This document shows positions 1-7,745 of a stretch of 64,000 nt of DNA, piece after piece. The position numbers and the translations under genes are program-made. How positions within the stretch are numbered: position 1 is the first letter of the stretch; the number at the start of each line of letters is the position of its first letter. The stretch spans positions 124,001 to 188,000 of the forward strand of contig CAVXYG010000006.1 in assembly GCA_963766005.1 (NCBI GenBank), written 5' to 3'. The notes under the pieces are model-generated. The model was given only the letters and a program-made list of their open reading frames with translations, was not told where the DNA came from and made no database searches. Source of the DNA: CAVXYG01 sp963766005 (GTDB lineage Bacteria > Actinomycetota > Actinomycetes > S36-B12 > GCA-2699445).

Positions 1-942
1 GCCGACCCGGTCGACGGCGAGGCGCTGCGCACGACGCTCGACGCGGGCCAGCAGAGCCGGGCGGAGGAAGCGCTGCGCGGCATCGGACCGGCCAGCGCGG
101 TGATCGCGGTGCGCCCATCCACCGGCGAGATCCTGGCCGCCGCCAACGGTCCCGGCTCCGACGGCTACAGCACAGCTACCGTCGGCAGCTACGCCCCCGG
201 CTCGACGATGAAGCTGGTCACGGCCCTGGCGCTCATGCGCACCGGCGTGCAACCTGGCGATCTGGTGCCGTGCACGCAGACCGTGGTAGTGGACGGCAAA
301 TCCTTCACCAACTACGACGCCTACCCGACAGGCCGGACGGGCGAGATACCGCTGACCTCCGCCGTGGCGAACTCGTGCAACACCGCCATCATCTCCCAGC
401 ACACGAAGCTCACCGGTGACGATCTCGCCCGGGCGGCCGCCGCGCTGGGTCTCGGCGTCGATCACGATCTGGGCTTCCCCGCATACTTCGGCCAGGTGCC
501 GGAGCCCGCGTCCGAGACCGAGAAGGCAGCCAACATGATCGGCCAGGGCACGGTTCTTGCCTCGCCGATGGCGATGGCCGCGGTCGCCGCCTCGGTGACC
601 GCCGGCCAGGCGGTGGTGCCGAGTCTGCTGCCCGATCAACCGGTCACCAAGTCCGAACCGAACCGGCCCCTCACCGCGACTGAGGCGGATGCCCTGCGCG
701 GCATGATGCGCGCCGTGGTCACCGAGGGCACCGCCACGTTCCTCGGCGACGTCCCCGGAGCCCCCGTCGGCGCCAAGACCGGCACTGCCGAGTTCGGCGC
801 CGATGACCCGCCGGCCACCCATGCCTGGGTCATCGCCACCCAAGGGGATCTCGCAGTCGCGGTGTTCGTCGAGCAGGGGCAGTCGGGGAGCCTGACAGCC
901 GGCCCGATCCTGGAGCAGTTCCTGCGGGCGGGGGCCCGCTGA
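1..942 (+). CDS. penicillin-binding protein transpeptidase domain (5'-truncated by window edge)
   Basis: This is the C-terminal 313 residues of a class B-type penicillin-binding protein, the D,D-transpeptidase that crosslinks peptidoglycan outside the membrane. The frame is open to base 1, so the true start lies upstream; the first ATG-like codons inside are not the start. The three active-site motifs are all present: STMK with the acylated Ser at fragment residue 68, SCN at 125-127 and KTG at 259-261. The membrane anchor and N-terminal domain are outside the window. The short N-terminal stretch and the early SxxK motif resemble the PbpA family of actinobacteria, which sits beside FtsW/RodA-type genes; that subfamily is inferred. 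The domain looks intact and functional. Confidence 0.93.
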   Translation, partial: ADPVDGEALRTTLDAGQQSRAEEALRGIGPASAVIAVRPSTGEILAAANGPGSDGYSTATVGSYAPGSTMKLVTALALMRTGVQPGDLVPCTQTVVVDGKSFTNYDAYPTGRTGEIPLTSAVANSCNTAIISQHTKLTGDDLARAAAALGLGVDHDLGFPAYFGQVPEPASETEKAANMIGQGTVLASPMAMAAVAASVTAGQAVVPSLLPDQPVTKSEPNRPLTATEADALRGMMRAVVTEGTATFLGDVPGAPVGAKTGTAEFGADDPPATHAWVIATQGDLAVAVFVEQGQSGSLTAGPILEQFLRAGAR

Positions 943-1517
943 CGCTGCGGGCAGGTCTCCTCAGCGGGTGGACCGGAGGGTGATCGCTCGCAGGACGGCG
1001 GCTCCTGGTAGATGATGGCGAGCCGGTCGTAGCGGGTCGCCGGACCGGCGCCACCGCTCGGTGCTGTCGAAGTCGCGCTCGACGACACTGCGGCCCGGGC
1101 GGCGGTCGGCGTGGGGGTTCGGCCTTCCGCCTCACCGGCCGCGGCGTCACCGGTGCGTCTGTGGTCGTCGGGGTCGGCCATGACTGCGGTGGCGGGGGGC
1201 AAGTCCACCCCCGAGACTTGGCGCAGGCGGGGACGACCGCGGCGGTGCCGATGTCGCCGCACCGCGAGGCGGCCGTGCCGATGTCGCCGCACCGCGGGCC
1301 CGCGTGGGCTCCTCTGCCCCCCGTGGGTCCTCGTAGGCCCATAGCCGCTGCACCCGCAGATGCACCGGGTGCCCGGCATGGGGCAGCGCTCCCGGACCCG
1401 GCCCGGAAGCCGTCTGCGGAGGCGGTGGGGATCCATCGGCGGACGACAGGACACCTCGAGCCGCCGTGCGACGCGCGGCCCTACCGACGGCTGAGGAGTC
1501 GACCGTGACGGCGGTCC
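943..1517. other. gene-free stretch with transposase scar and short direct repeat
   Basis: No intact gene was found in these 575 bases between the penicillin-binding protein and the convergent iron-sulfur gene. The left part holds an IS5-family transposase remnant on the minus strand. A 22-base direct repeat with a 30-base period (1245-1266 and 1275-1296, GTGCCGATGTCGCCGCACCG...) lies in the middle. The remaining open frames have no recognisable protein and overlap in several phases, as expected from random high-GC DNA. Confidence 0.6.
958..1101 (-). pseudogene. IS5-family transposase C-terminal remnant
   Basis: Read on the minus strand in three successive frames, this stretch spells RSVVERDFDSTERWRR, then ATRYDRLAIIYQ, then GAAVLRAITL followed by a stop. 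These match the C-terminal signature of IS5-family DDE transposases (VVER..ALLKQWRGLATRYDKLAIVYRGAVVLA). At least two frame changes separate the pieces, and the catalytic Asp residues and element ends are gone. It is a decayed scar with no coding capacity. Confidence 0.65.
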
Positions 1518-2828
1518 TCACTTCGGCGTCGCGGTGCTCCCCGCCCGCGCCGCGGTGTGGAGCGCGGCGAGCATCCCGCGCAGGAACACCGAGTGCAGCG
1601 GGTCGACGGCACGTCGCGCAGAGTCCGGGCGGCTGGCAACGAGCAGGGCCAGTGCCCGGGAGACCGCGTGCGGGCCCGCGCCGTCGAGGGTGTCCACGAG
1701 GAGGTCGCCGAGCTTGCCGCGCTCGATGGCCATCGTGACCATCCGGTCGAAGGTGTTCTCGGGGGTGAAGACCCGAGCCTCGCGCGGGACCATCGAGTGC
1801 GCCCCCCAGCGGCATGCCTCGGAGCAGACCCCGCAGCCGAGGCACTTTTCCGGATCCACGATCGCCCAGTACTTGCGCAGCCCCTTGCCCTCGTTGTCGA
1901 TGATCGAGATCGCCTCGGCGGGGCAGGCCCGGTAGCACTTCTTGCAGCCGCGGCACATGTCCAGGTCGATCTGCGCCAGCCAATTGGAGGACACGATGGC
2001 CCCGGTGATGCCGTGGTGCCGGATCGCCTGCATCATCCCGCAGCAGCACCCGCAGCAGTTGCACATGTAGCTGATGCCGTGCTTGACGTTGTCCGCGGTC
2101 TGGGCCAGTCCGGCGTCCTTGGCCGTCTGGAGGATCTCCAGGCCCTCCTCGTTGCTGATCGGCTCGGCGATCCCCGCCTTCGACAGGGCGCGCGCGGCGC
2201 CGCCGAACGTGAGGCAGGTGCGCGTCGGGGCGCCGCAGGCCGTGCCCTCGAGGGCGGCATGGGTGCGGCACGGGCACTCCGAGACGGCGACGGCGTCGGC
2301 CTCGGACACGATGTGCGTGGCCAGCTCCCAGTCGAGCACCTCGACCTGCGGATCCTCCGGCAGGGCCTCCTCGCGCACCAGCGACCGGCCGATCTGGGTG
2401 CTGCCGGCGAACACCGCTGCGAACAACTCGTCGTCGCCGTACATGTACTCCTGGAACAGATCGGCCAGCTGTTCCATCGGCGCGTCCTCGCGCACCCGCA
2501 TGAACGTGAACTCGAAGAATCCGATCACGACCGGGGCCAGCAGCACGCGCCGCTCCCCGTTGTGCTCCAGATCCATCACCAGCCCCTTGCGCGCCATCTC
2601 GGTCACCTTCGGATCGAGCTCGACCACGGGAATGCCGGTGCGCTTCGACAGGACCTCGACCGAGCAGATCGTGGGCATCCGCGCCGCGATGCCGGCCTCG
2701 TCCTCGGTGAAGAGCAGGCGGAGGATCTGCTGGAACGCCGGTGAGTCCGGGGCGCCGGTCGGCATCCGGTCCAGGCGCTCCTGCAGGCGGCGGTAGGCGA
2801 GATCGGGATTCGCCAGTGTGTGGCCCAT
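1518..2828 (-). CDS. 4Fe-4S dicluster ferredoxin-like protein
   Basis: A 436-residue iron-sulfur protein. Two classical 4Fe-4S motifs lie near the C-terminus: CRGCKKC from residue 292 and CLGCGVC from residue 329. Before them is an unusual cysteine cluster, CNCCGCCCG, at about 256-264, and an ECPCR motif further upstream. The N-terminal ~100 residues look like a winged-helix (TICSVEVLSKRTGIPV... then a beta-wing). This matches a family of oxidoreductase-associated ferredoxins with an N-terminal helix-turn-helix found in anaerobes and actinobacteria. No transmembrane segment is visible, so it is probably cytoplasmic. The amine oxidase gene 75 bases upstream on the same strand may be co-transcribed. 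Electron transfer is inferred; the physiological partner is unknown. Confidence 0.8.
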   Translation of the reverse strand: MGHTLANPDLAYRRLQERLDRMPTGAPDSPAFQQILRLLFTEDEAGIAARMPTICSVEVLSKRTGIPVVELDPKVTEMARKGLVMDLEHNGERRVLLAPVVIGFFEFTFMRVREDAPMEQLADLFQEYMYGDDELFAAVFAGSTQIGRSLVREEALPEDPQVEVLDWELATHIVSEADAVAVSECPCRTHAALEGTACGAPTRTCLTFGGAARALSKAGIAEPISNEEGLEILQTAKDAGLAQTADNVKHGISYMCNCCGCCCGMMQAIRHHGITGAIVSSNWLAQIDLDMCRGCKKCYRACPAEAISIIDNEGKGLRKYWAIVDPEKCLGCGVCSEACRWGAHSMVPREARVFTPENTFDRMVTMAIERGKLGDLLVDTLDGAGPHAVSRALALLVASRPDSARRAVDPLHSVFLRGMLAALHTAARAGSTATPK

Positions 2829-2903
2829 CGGGCACCCCCTTGGACGCCGGACTCAGTTGCTCCCATCCAACGGCAGCCAGAGGCCGTTGCTCAGGGTCGA
2901 AGG

Positions 2904-4196
2904 TCACACGGCGACCGGCGCGTCCCGCTCAGCCGACGCCACCGGGAAGAAGCGGCTCACCAGATCGCGGGAGTATCGGGCGCACTGCTCGATCGTCGCG
3001 AAGGACATGATCTCGCCTGCGTAGTAGGTGCGCCGGGTGCCCTGCAGCGCCTCCAGCTCGTCGTAGAACCCGGCCGACATCGCTTCGCTGGAGACATGCG
3101 GGAAGTACCGCCAGCGCCGCGTCAGCACGACCTCGTCGAGCGTGCCACCGAGTCGCTCGAAGTCGGAGGCGCAGGTGCGCTCGATCTCGTCGTCGGACAT
3201 GGTGCCGTCGCCGAGGACGTACACGGTGCACAGCGGGTCGTCGCCGCCGCGGTGGACCCACAACAGCGCGTGCCCGAACTTGCGCTCCAGGAAGTTCGCC
3301 GGCAGCACCCCGCTGCCCTCGGGAAGGCCGCTGATCCGGCACAGCAGCACGCGGTAGTCGTAGGTGCGGATCGCCGAGAGCAGCCGCTGCTCGGTGCAGC
3401 TGGCATCGAGGAAGTCCAGCGCTTGGTCGAGCGGGCTGGCCAGGATCAGAGCGTCGAACTCCAGGTCCTCCTGCTCGGTCTCGACCAGCACCGTGTCCGA
3501 CCTGGTCACCCGGCGCACCGCCGTGCCGGTGCGCACGTCATAGTGCTCGGCGAGGCGCGCCCAGACCGACTCGACCCCATCGGGCCAGGCGAACCGCCGG
3601 TCACTGGAGTAGAGGGCCTCGACCATGTGCAGGTCGAGGTACTTCATCACGTACGCCGTGGGGATCTCGTCGAACCAGCCGTAGCCGAACGCGGTGAAGG
3701 GTGTGGCGAACGCACGGGGCAGCGAGTCCAGGCCGTGGTCGCGGGCGAACCGCGCAAACGGCTGGCTGAGTTCCCGGGGGAGGTCGGACAGGCCCGGATC
3801 GTTGACGTGCCGGAAGCGCACCCGGGTGTCCCACAGGTACGGCACCAGAAGCTGCCACACCAAACGCGGCACCTGGTACCAGGGGAACAACTCGATGGTC
3901 TCGCCGTCGGGCTGGTAGTAGTGGAACTGCCCCAGCGGCCCGCTCTCGACGCCGGCTGCCGCCATCAGCTCCAGCGTCGCCGCGTAGTCCCGGTGGGCCA
4001 TCACGGCCCCCATTTCGTAGACCCGGCCACCGACGGTCACCGAGCAGCACTTGCCGCCGACGCGCGGCTCCCGCTCCAAGACCGTGACCCGCTCGTAGCC
4101 GGCCTGTCGCAGATTGTGGGCTGCCGACAAGCCGGAGACGCCGGCCCCGATGATTCCGATGCGCACCCCGGCGCCCTCGCTGAGCGGCTGCATCAC
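2904..4196 (-). CDS. FAD-dependent amine oxidase/protoporphyrinogen-oxidase-like flavoprotein
   Basis: A 430-residue flavoprotein. The N-terminus has the dinucleotide-binding fingerprint GIIGAGVSGLSAAHNLRQ (GxGxxG at about residues 17-22), followed by the acidic end of the second strand (LERE) and VGGKC, typical of the amine oxidase/phytoene desaturase superfamily. The C-terminal GEI.. segment before the end is where the family contacts the FAD pyrophosphate. No signal peptide is visible. It lies upstream of, and on the same strand as, the ferredoxin-like gene (75-base gap), so the two may form a small redox operon. The substrate cannot be read from sequence; desaturation of an isoprenoid-like or cyclic substrate is only one possibility. 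Confidence 0.82.
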   Translation of the reverse strand: MMQPLSEGAGVRIGIIGAGVSGLSAAHNLRQAGYERVTVLEREPRVGGKCCSVTVGGRVYEMGAVMAHRDYAATLELMAAAGVESGPLGQFHYYQPDGETIELFPWYQVPRLVWQLLVPYLWDTRVRFRHVNDPGLSDLPRELSQPFARFARDHGLDSLPRAFATPFTAFGYGWFDEIPTAYVMKYLDLHMVEALYSSDRRFAWPDGVESVWARLAEHYDVRTGTAVRRVTRSDTVLVETEQEDLEFDALILASPLDQALDFLDASCTEQRLLSAIRTYDYRVLLCRISGLPEGSGVLPANFLERKFGHALLWVHRGGDDPLCTVYVLGDGTMSDDEIERTCASDFERLGGTLDEVVLTRRWRYFPHVSSEAMSAGFYDELEALQGTRRTYYAGEIMSFATIEQCARYSRDLVSRFFPVASAERDAPVAV

Positions 4197-4672
4197 AAGC
4201 CCCCTGCCCGTACCCGCTGGCTGGCCCCAGCCAGTCCCGCTCCAGCGTAGTGATCAGGGACGAGGCGGGGGCGGGACGATGGTCCCGACGTTCGGGCCGG
4301 CTCCGGACCACCGCCGTTGCCTGCAGCGGTCATCCGGGCGGGCACCGGGACGGCGTGCCACGTCGCGCGGGGTCGCCGAGACGCAGCCGCCGGTGATCGC
4401 GGGCCGTCGACGGCGCAGCAGATCGCGCCGGCCTCGGCCGAGATCACCGCATGAGCGCACCTGGACGGCGTGTTGCGCAGCGTCTCGGGCTCAGCTCGCT
4501 GCAGGTGATCGGCCAGGAACGCAGGCAGGTCAGTGGAGTTGGGGTCGACGCTCATCGTGGCGGTGACGGTTCGTGGGACTCGTGCTGGCCGATTCCCAAG
4601 GGTCGGATGGCGCGGTGGGTGCCGTCGGTATGCACTCCGTGCGCGGCCCGAGCGAGTTGCGCCCGGGCGCAA
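4197..4672. other. gene-free stretch containing IS256-family remnant
   Basis: These 476 bases separate the amine oxidase from the TRIC-like gene, both on the minus strand. The only recognisable content is the N-terminal remnant of an IS256-type transposase on the minus strand. No promoter-like or RNA feature stands out. Confidence 0.55.
4290..4555 (-). pseudogene. IS256-family (mutator-type) transposase N-terminal remnant
   Basis: Starting at the ATG at 4555 the minus strand reads MSVDPNSTDLPAFLADHLQR, then AEPETLRNT and AHAVISAEAGAICCAVDGPRSP. IS256-family transposases begin in the same way (DLPAVLADHLERA.PDLLR...FADALMSAEADALCGA.YGERS). Similarity stops about 75 residues in, and everything after is missing. 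This is a truncated, decayed insertion-sequence scar without catalytic residues. Confidence 0.6.
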
Positions 4673-5317
4673 CTACGCCCTCGTGTCGCGCAGACTCGCC
4701 CACTTCGGCATCTGCAGGTTCCAGTGGATCGTGGCAGCGCGCAACGCGAAGATCGAGAGAACGCAGATGATCGAACCGGCAAACCGGTACTGCGGCAGCC
4801 ACGTCAGCACCGCGACGAACGCGGTGCATCCCATGAGCACCGGGACGGCGTACAACTCGGGCTGCATCAGGAGCGTCGTCCGCCCCGCCAACACGTCGCG
4901 CAGCAGGCCGCCGCCGATCGCCGTGACCACCCCGAGGATGACTGGGCCCGCAGGGACGGCGAAATCCAGGTTCCACGTCTTCGAGGTAGCCAGGATGCCG
5001 AACATGGCGGCTCCGAATCCGTCGAGGTAGAGCATCGTCCGGTAGACGTGACGCTCGTTGAACGCCCGGCGCAGGTAGAACGCGAGGGTGGAGGCGATGC
5101 AGGCCGTCCAGACGTACGACAGGTCCTCCGACCAGAAGACCGGGACGTCCATCGTGACGTCGCGGATGGTGCCGCCCCCGATGGCCGTGATCAGGCCGAG
5201 CACGACGGCAGCGAACAAGTCGATGTCTCGGTGCGACTGAATGGCCAGCACGGCGGTCACGGCGAACGCCACGGTGGCCGCCATGGACAGGGCGAACGTC
5301 CACGAGTCCCAGTCCAT
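4673..5317 (-). CDS. UPF0126/TRIC-channel-like membrane protein
   Basis: A 214-residue integral membrane protein with about seven hydrophobic segments in two repeated halves. Each half carries the glycine-rich signature of the UPF0126 (YicG/TRIC) family: GGGTIRDV in the first and GGGLLRDVLAG in the second. Bacterial members are homologues of trimeric intracellular cation channels and are thought to conduct K+ or other monovalent cations; some relatives are linked to glycine transport. It is full length. The gene stands alone, with a transposase scar downstream and an uninformative 500-base gap upstream. The substrate is not deducible here. Confidence 0.85.
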   Translation of the reverse strand: MDWDSWTFALSMAATVAFAVTAVLAIQSHRDIDLFAAVVLGLITAIGGGTIRDVTMDVPVFWSEDLSYVWTACIASTLAFYLRRAFNERHVYRTMLYLDGFGAAMFGILATSKTWNLDFAVPAGPVILGVVTAIGGGLLRDVLAGRTTLLMQPELYAVPVLMGCTAFVAVLTWLPQYRFAGSIICVLSIFALRAATIHWNLQMPKWASLRDTRA

Positions 5318-5831
5318 CGCGCGCTCCTATCGTCCCGTTCGTGAAGGCGACCAGGTCCTTGCGGCGGCGGGGGTGGCGGTTGTCCGCAGCCTCAGCGGCC
5401 CACCGCCCTCGTGCCAACCACCAGTCGCTGTGGGCGAGATCTCCTCCGCGGTGACTCTGCTGGCGCCTCTGCTCAGGCCATTGCCCAGCATGCCCGCCGA
5501 TCCCGACGATCCCGCCCATGACTGCGCCGCCGACCCGCAAGCAGCCGCGTCGTCGGTGCGGCGGTCGGCAACCGGAAAGCCATCTCCCGCGCACACGCCA
5601 CGGGTTCGCGACCTGTGGGGCCGGGAGGTCACGCATGACATCGATGAGTCACCCGAGCCCAGGTCAGATGCCATTTCGGCTTGCGCTCCGATCCCGGCAG
5701 CGAGTCGGCGCCACTGCCGTTTGCCTGTCTGTCGAGGCTAGGGGCGCCTCGGCCCCTCTCGCGCGGTGCGGCTTGGGGAACCGGGGGAGTCGGAGGCTAC
5801 CGGGTCCTCGCCCCCGGATCGGTGCTTGCCG
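5318..5831. other. 514-base stretch without recognisable genes
   Basis: It lies between the divergently spaced minus-strand TRIC-like gene start and the PhoD-like gene end. Short open frames occur on both strands, but none has a ribosome-binding site, recognisable domain or protein-like composition. I see no repeat or strong hairpin in it. Confidence 0.5.
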
Positions 5832-7745
5832 TCAGGTGAGCGTGTAGCCCGCCTCGGGGCGGATGGTCAGGACCTTGTCCTCGGCCGCCGAGGTGGGGTC
5901 GGCGGAGTCGAAGGTGTGCAGATGCAGCTCCAGGGTCTGGCTCGCGGCATCGATGGTGAGGAAGTTCTGCTTGGTGCCGACGTGCCACAGCCGCCGTATC
6001 GGGCCGAAGAGGTCCGAGTGGGCATCGTAGCTGAGGGGCCCGTCGACGCTGAGCAGGTTCAGCACCCCCTCCTCGCTGGGCGGGTCGTTGGTCAGGGCGG
6101 AGGTGGTGACCTGGAAGATCGGCCGGGTGAAGCCGTCCGGCTGGAAGGTGAAGGCGTTGGACAGGTGGATGTCGCCGGACAGGTTCACCATCTCGAGGTC
6201 GGGCCGCGCCTGGTGCAGGTCCTTGAGGATGTCGAGCAGCTGGCTCAGCTGCCGCCGGTTGGCCGGTGAGTGCCAACTGTCCCGCAGGTCGTCGCGCATC
6301 TCCTTGCCGGTCTCGGTCGCGGCGATCGCGGACTCCGCGGCGATCGACTCGACGAAGTCGAGGATGTAGATGAACGGGACGCTGTTGCCGAGCATGAGGT
6401 ACTTGACCTGCGACTGGCTCTTCAGGTGCGCGCAGAACGCCGTGAAGTCCTGCAGCTGCAGATCGGAGACGACTTCGCCCGGGTTGTTCCAGCGGTAGAT
6501 GTCGACGATCTCGGCCGACAGCGCCGCCCCGGTGACGGTTCCTGCCAGCGCTCCGGTGAGGCCGCCCAGCAGGAGCCCGGCAAGGGCGCCGGCCAGGATC
6601 GGAACCTCGGAGGGGACCGGCATGTCCTCGCCGTAGTCCCGGCTGTTGCGGCCGTCGAAGATGAATGCCGCCAGCGTGTTGTCGACGTAGGCCTGGTGGT
6701 TGTCGACCGCGCTGTTGCGGGTGCTCTCGCTGCGCAGGATGGGGCTGTAGTCGAAGAGGTACTCCTGCGCCGCCTGGGCGGCGATCTGCTTGATCGCCTG
6801 GTTGCCCGCTGTGAAGTCCCGCTCCTCGCTGCCGTAGCCGTCGCGGATCTCGTGGTCGTCCCACATGCCCAGGTGCGGGAATCGGCGCATCACGTCCTGC
6901 ATCGGCGCGAATCCCCAGTGGTAGCGGTAGTTGAGCCGGTACAGCGAGAGCAGGTCCTTGCGCATGGCGTCGCTGTCCTGCCAGCCGACCCGGTCGTAGA
7001 CCTGCCGCACGAAGTCGAGGCTGCCGGTGCCGTCGGAGTACACGCTGTCGCCCAGCATCCAGACCCGGTGGGGGGAGAACCGCTGGACCTTCTCGGCGTA
7101 CCAGGTCAGGATCCGAGGGGTGTCCGCCTTCACGACCGCGCGGCCCTCGCGGGTCGCGTAGGGCTGGTGGCAGGACCACAGCGCGACCTTGCTGCGGTTG
7201 GCCGCCCGCTCCTCGGCGAAGACGACCTCCCCCTCCATCACGGCCCGGATGTCGTAGATGAGCGTACTGAACGACTGCTCCTGCGCCGCGTGCCGCGCCA
7301 GTCGCGCGCTGCCCGGTCCGGTCAGGAAGCCGTCGGCGACCTCCAGCCCGTCCAACTGCTCGAAGTCGTCTTCGGTGTCGCTGGCGCCTCGTGTCTTGAC
7401 GACCCGCCACTGCCAGGTGTCGAAGAACCGGAGGTCGCCGGGAACGGTGACCTCGACCAGCACCGGTGGGCTGTTGAACGAAGCCGCGCTGAACTCGCGC
7501 GTGATGACGGTCTGAGGCGCGATCCCGCTCTGCGGATACATCAGGAACACGAACCTGCCGCCGAACTTCGGCCGCAGCAGGAACGAGCGGTGCCAGTCGC
7601 GCAGCCGACCGACCACGGCGATGTCCTCGATCCGGTTGGGGTACTTCACCGGCCGCAAGTGGTCGGCCGCCAGCACCGCGATGCCGTCGGTGGCGTCCGC
7701 CGGGACCGGTTGCGCCGATCCCAGCGGCTTGACGAGGTTCTTCAT
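5832..7745 (-). CDS. PhoD-like metallophosphatase with internal glycine-zipper segment
   Basis: A 637-residue protein of the PhoD-like phosphatase/phosphodiesterase family. Metal-site motifs are visible in order: GDSVYSDG at about 231-238, WDDHEIRDGYGS at about 293-304 and SGDIHLSNAF at about 520. There is no Tat or Sec signal peptide, so unlike secreted PhoD it appears cytosolic or exported by another route. Between the second and third motifs (about 380-408) is a long small-residue hydrophobic stretch, ILAGALAGLLLGGLTGALAG, the pattern of a membrane-inserting glycine zipper; this is unusual for the family. Its ATG overlaps the stop of the 777-residue gene upstream by one base (TAATG), so the two are translationally coupled. 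Family members cleave phosphomonoesters or phosphodiesters, including lipid and teichoic-acid substrates; the substrate here is unknown. Confidence 0.85.
   Translation of the reverse strand: MKNLVKPLGSAQPVPADATDGIAVLAADHLRPVKYPNRIEDIAVVGRLRDWHRSFLLRPKFGGRFVFLMYPQSGIAPQTVITREFSAASFNSPPVLVEVTVPGDLRFFDTWQWRVVKTRGASDTEDDFEQLDGLEVADGFLTGPGSARLARHAAQEQSFSTLIYDIRAVMEGEVVFAEERAANRSKVALWSCHQPYATREGRAVVKADTPRILTWYAEKVQRFSPHRVWMLGDSVYSDGTGSLDFVRQVYDRVGWQDSDAMRKDLLSLYRLNYRYHWGFAPMQDVMRRFPHLGMWDDHEIRDGYGSEERDFTAGNQAIKQIAAQAAQEYLFDYSPILRSESTRNSAVDNHQAYVDNTLAAFIFDGRNSRDYGEDMPVPSEVPILAGALAGLLLGGLTGALAGTVTGAALSAEIVDIYRWNNPGEVVSDLQLQDFTAFCAHLKSQSQVKYLMLGNSVPFIYILDFVESIAAESAIAATETGKEMRDDLRDSWHSPANRRQLSQLLDILKDLHQARPDLEMVNLSGDIHLSNAFTFQPDGFTRPIFQVTTSALTNDPPSEEGVLNLLSVDGPLSYDAHSDLFGPIRRLWHVGTKQNFLTIDAASQTLELHLHTFDSADPTSAAEDKVLTIRPEAGYTLT

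Noticed and set aside
1147..2907. 586-codon open frame overlapping the ferredoxin gene in another frame
   Set aside because: Arg/Gly/Ala-rich, no recognisable motifs; the 436-residue frame has the iron-sulfur motifs.
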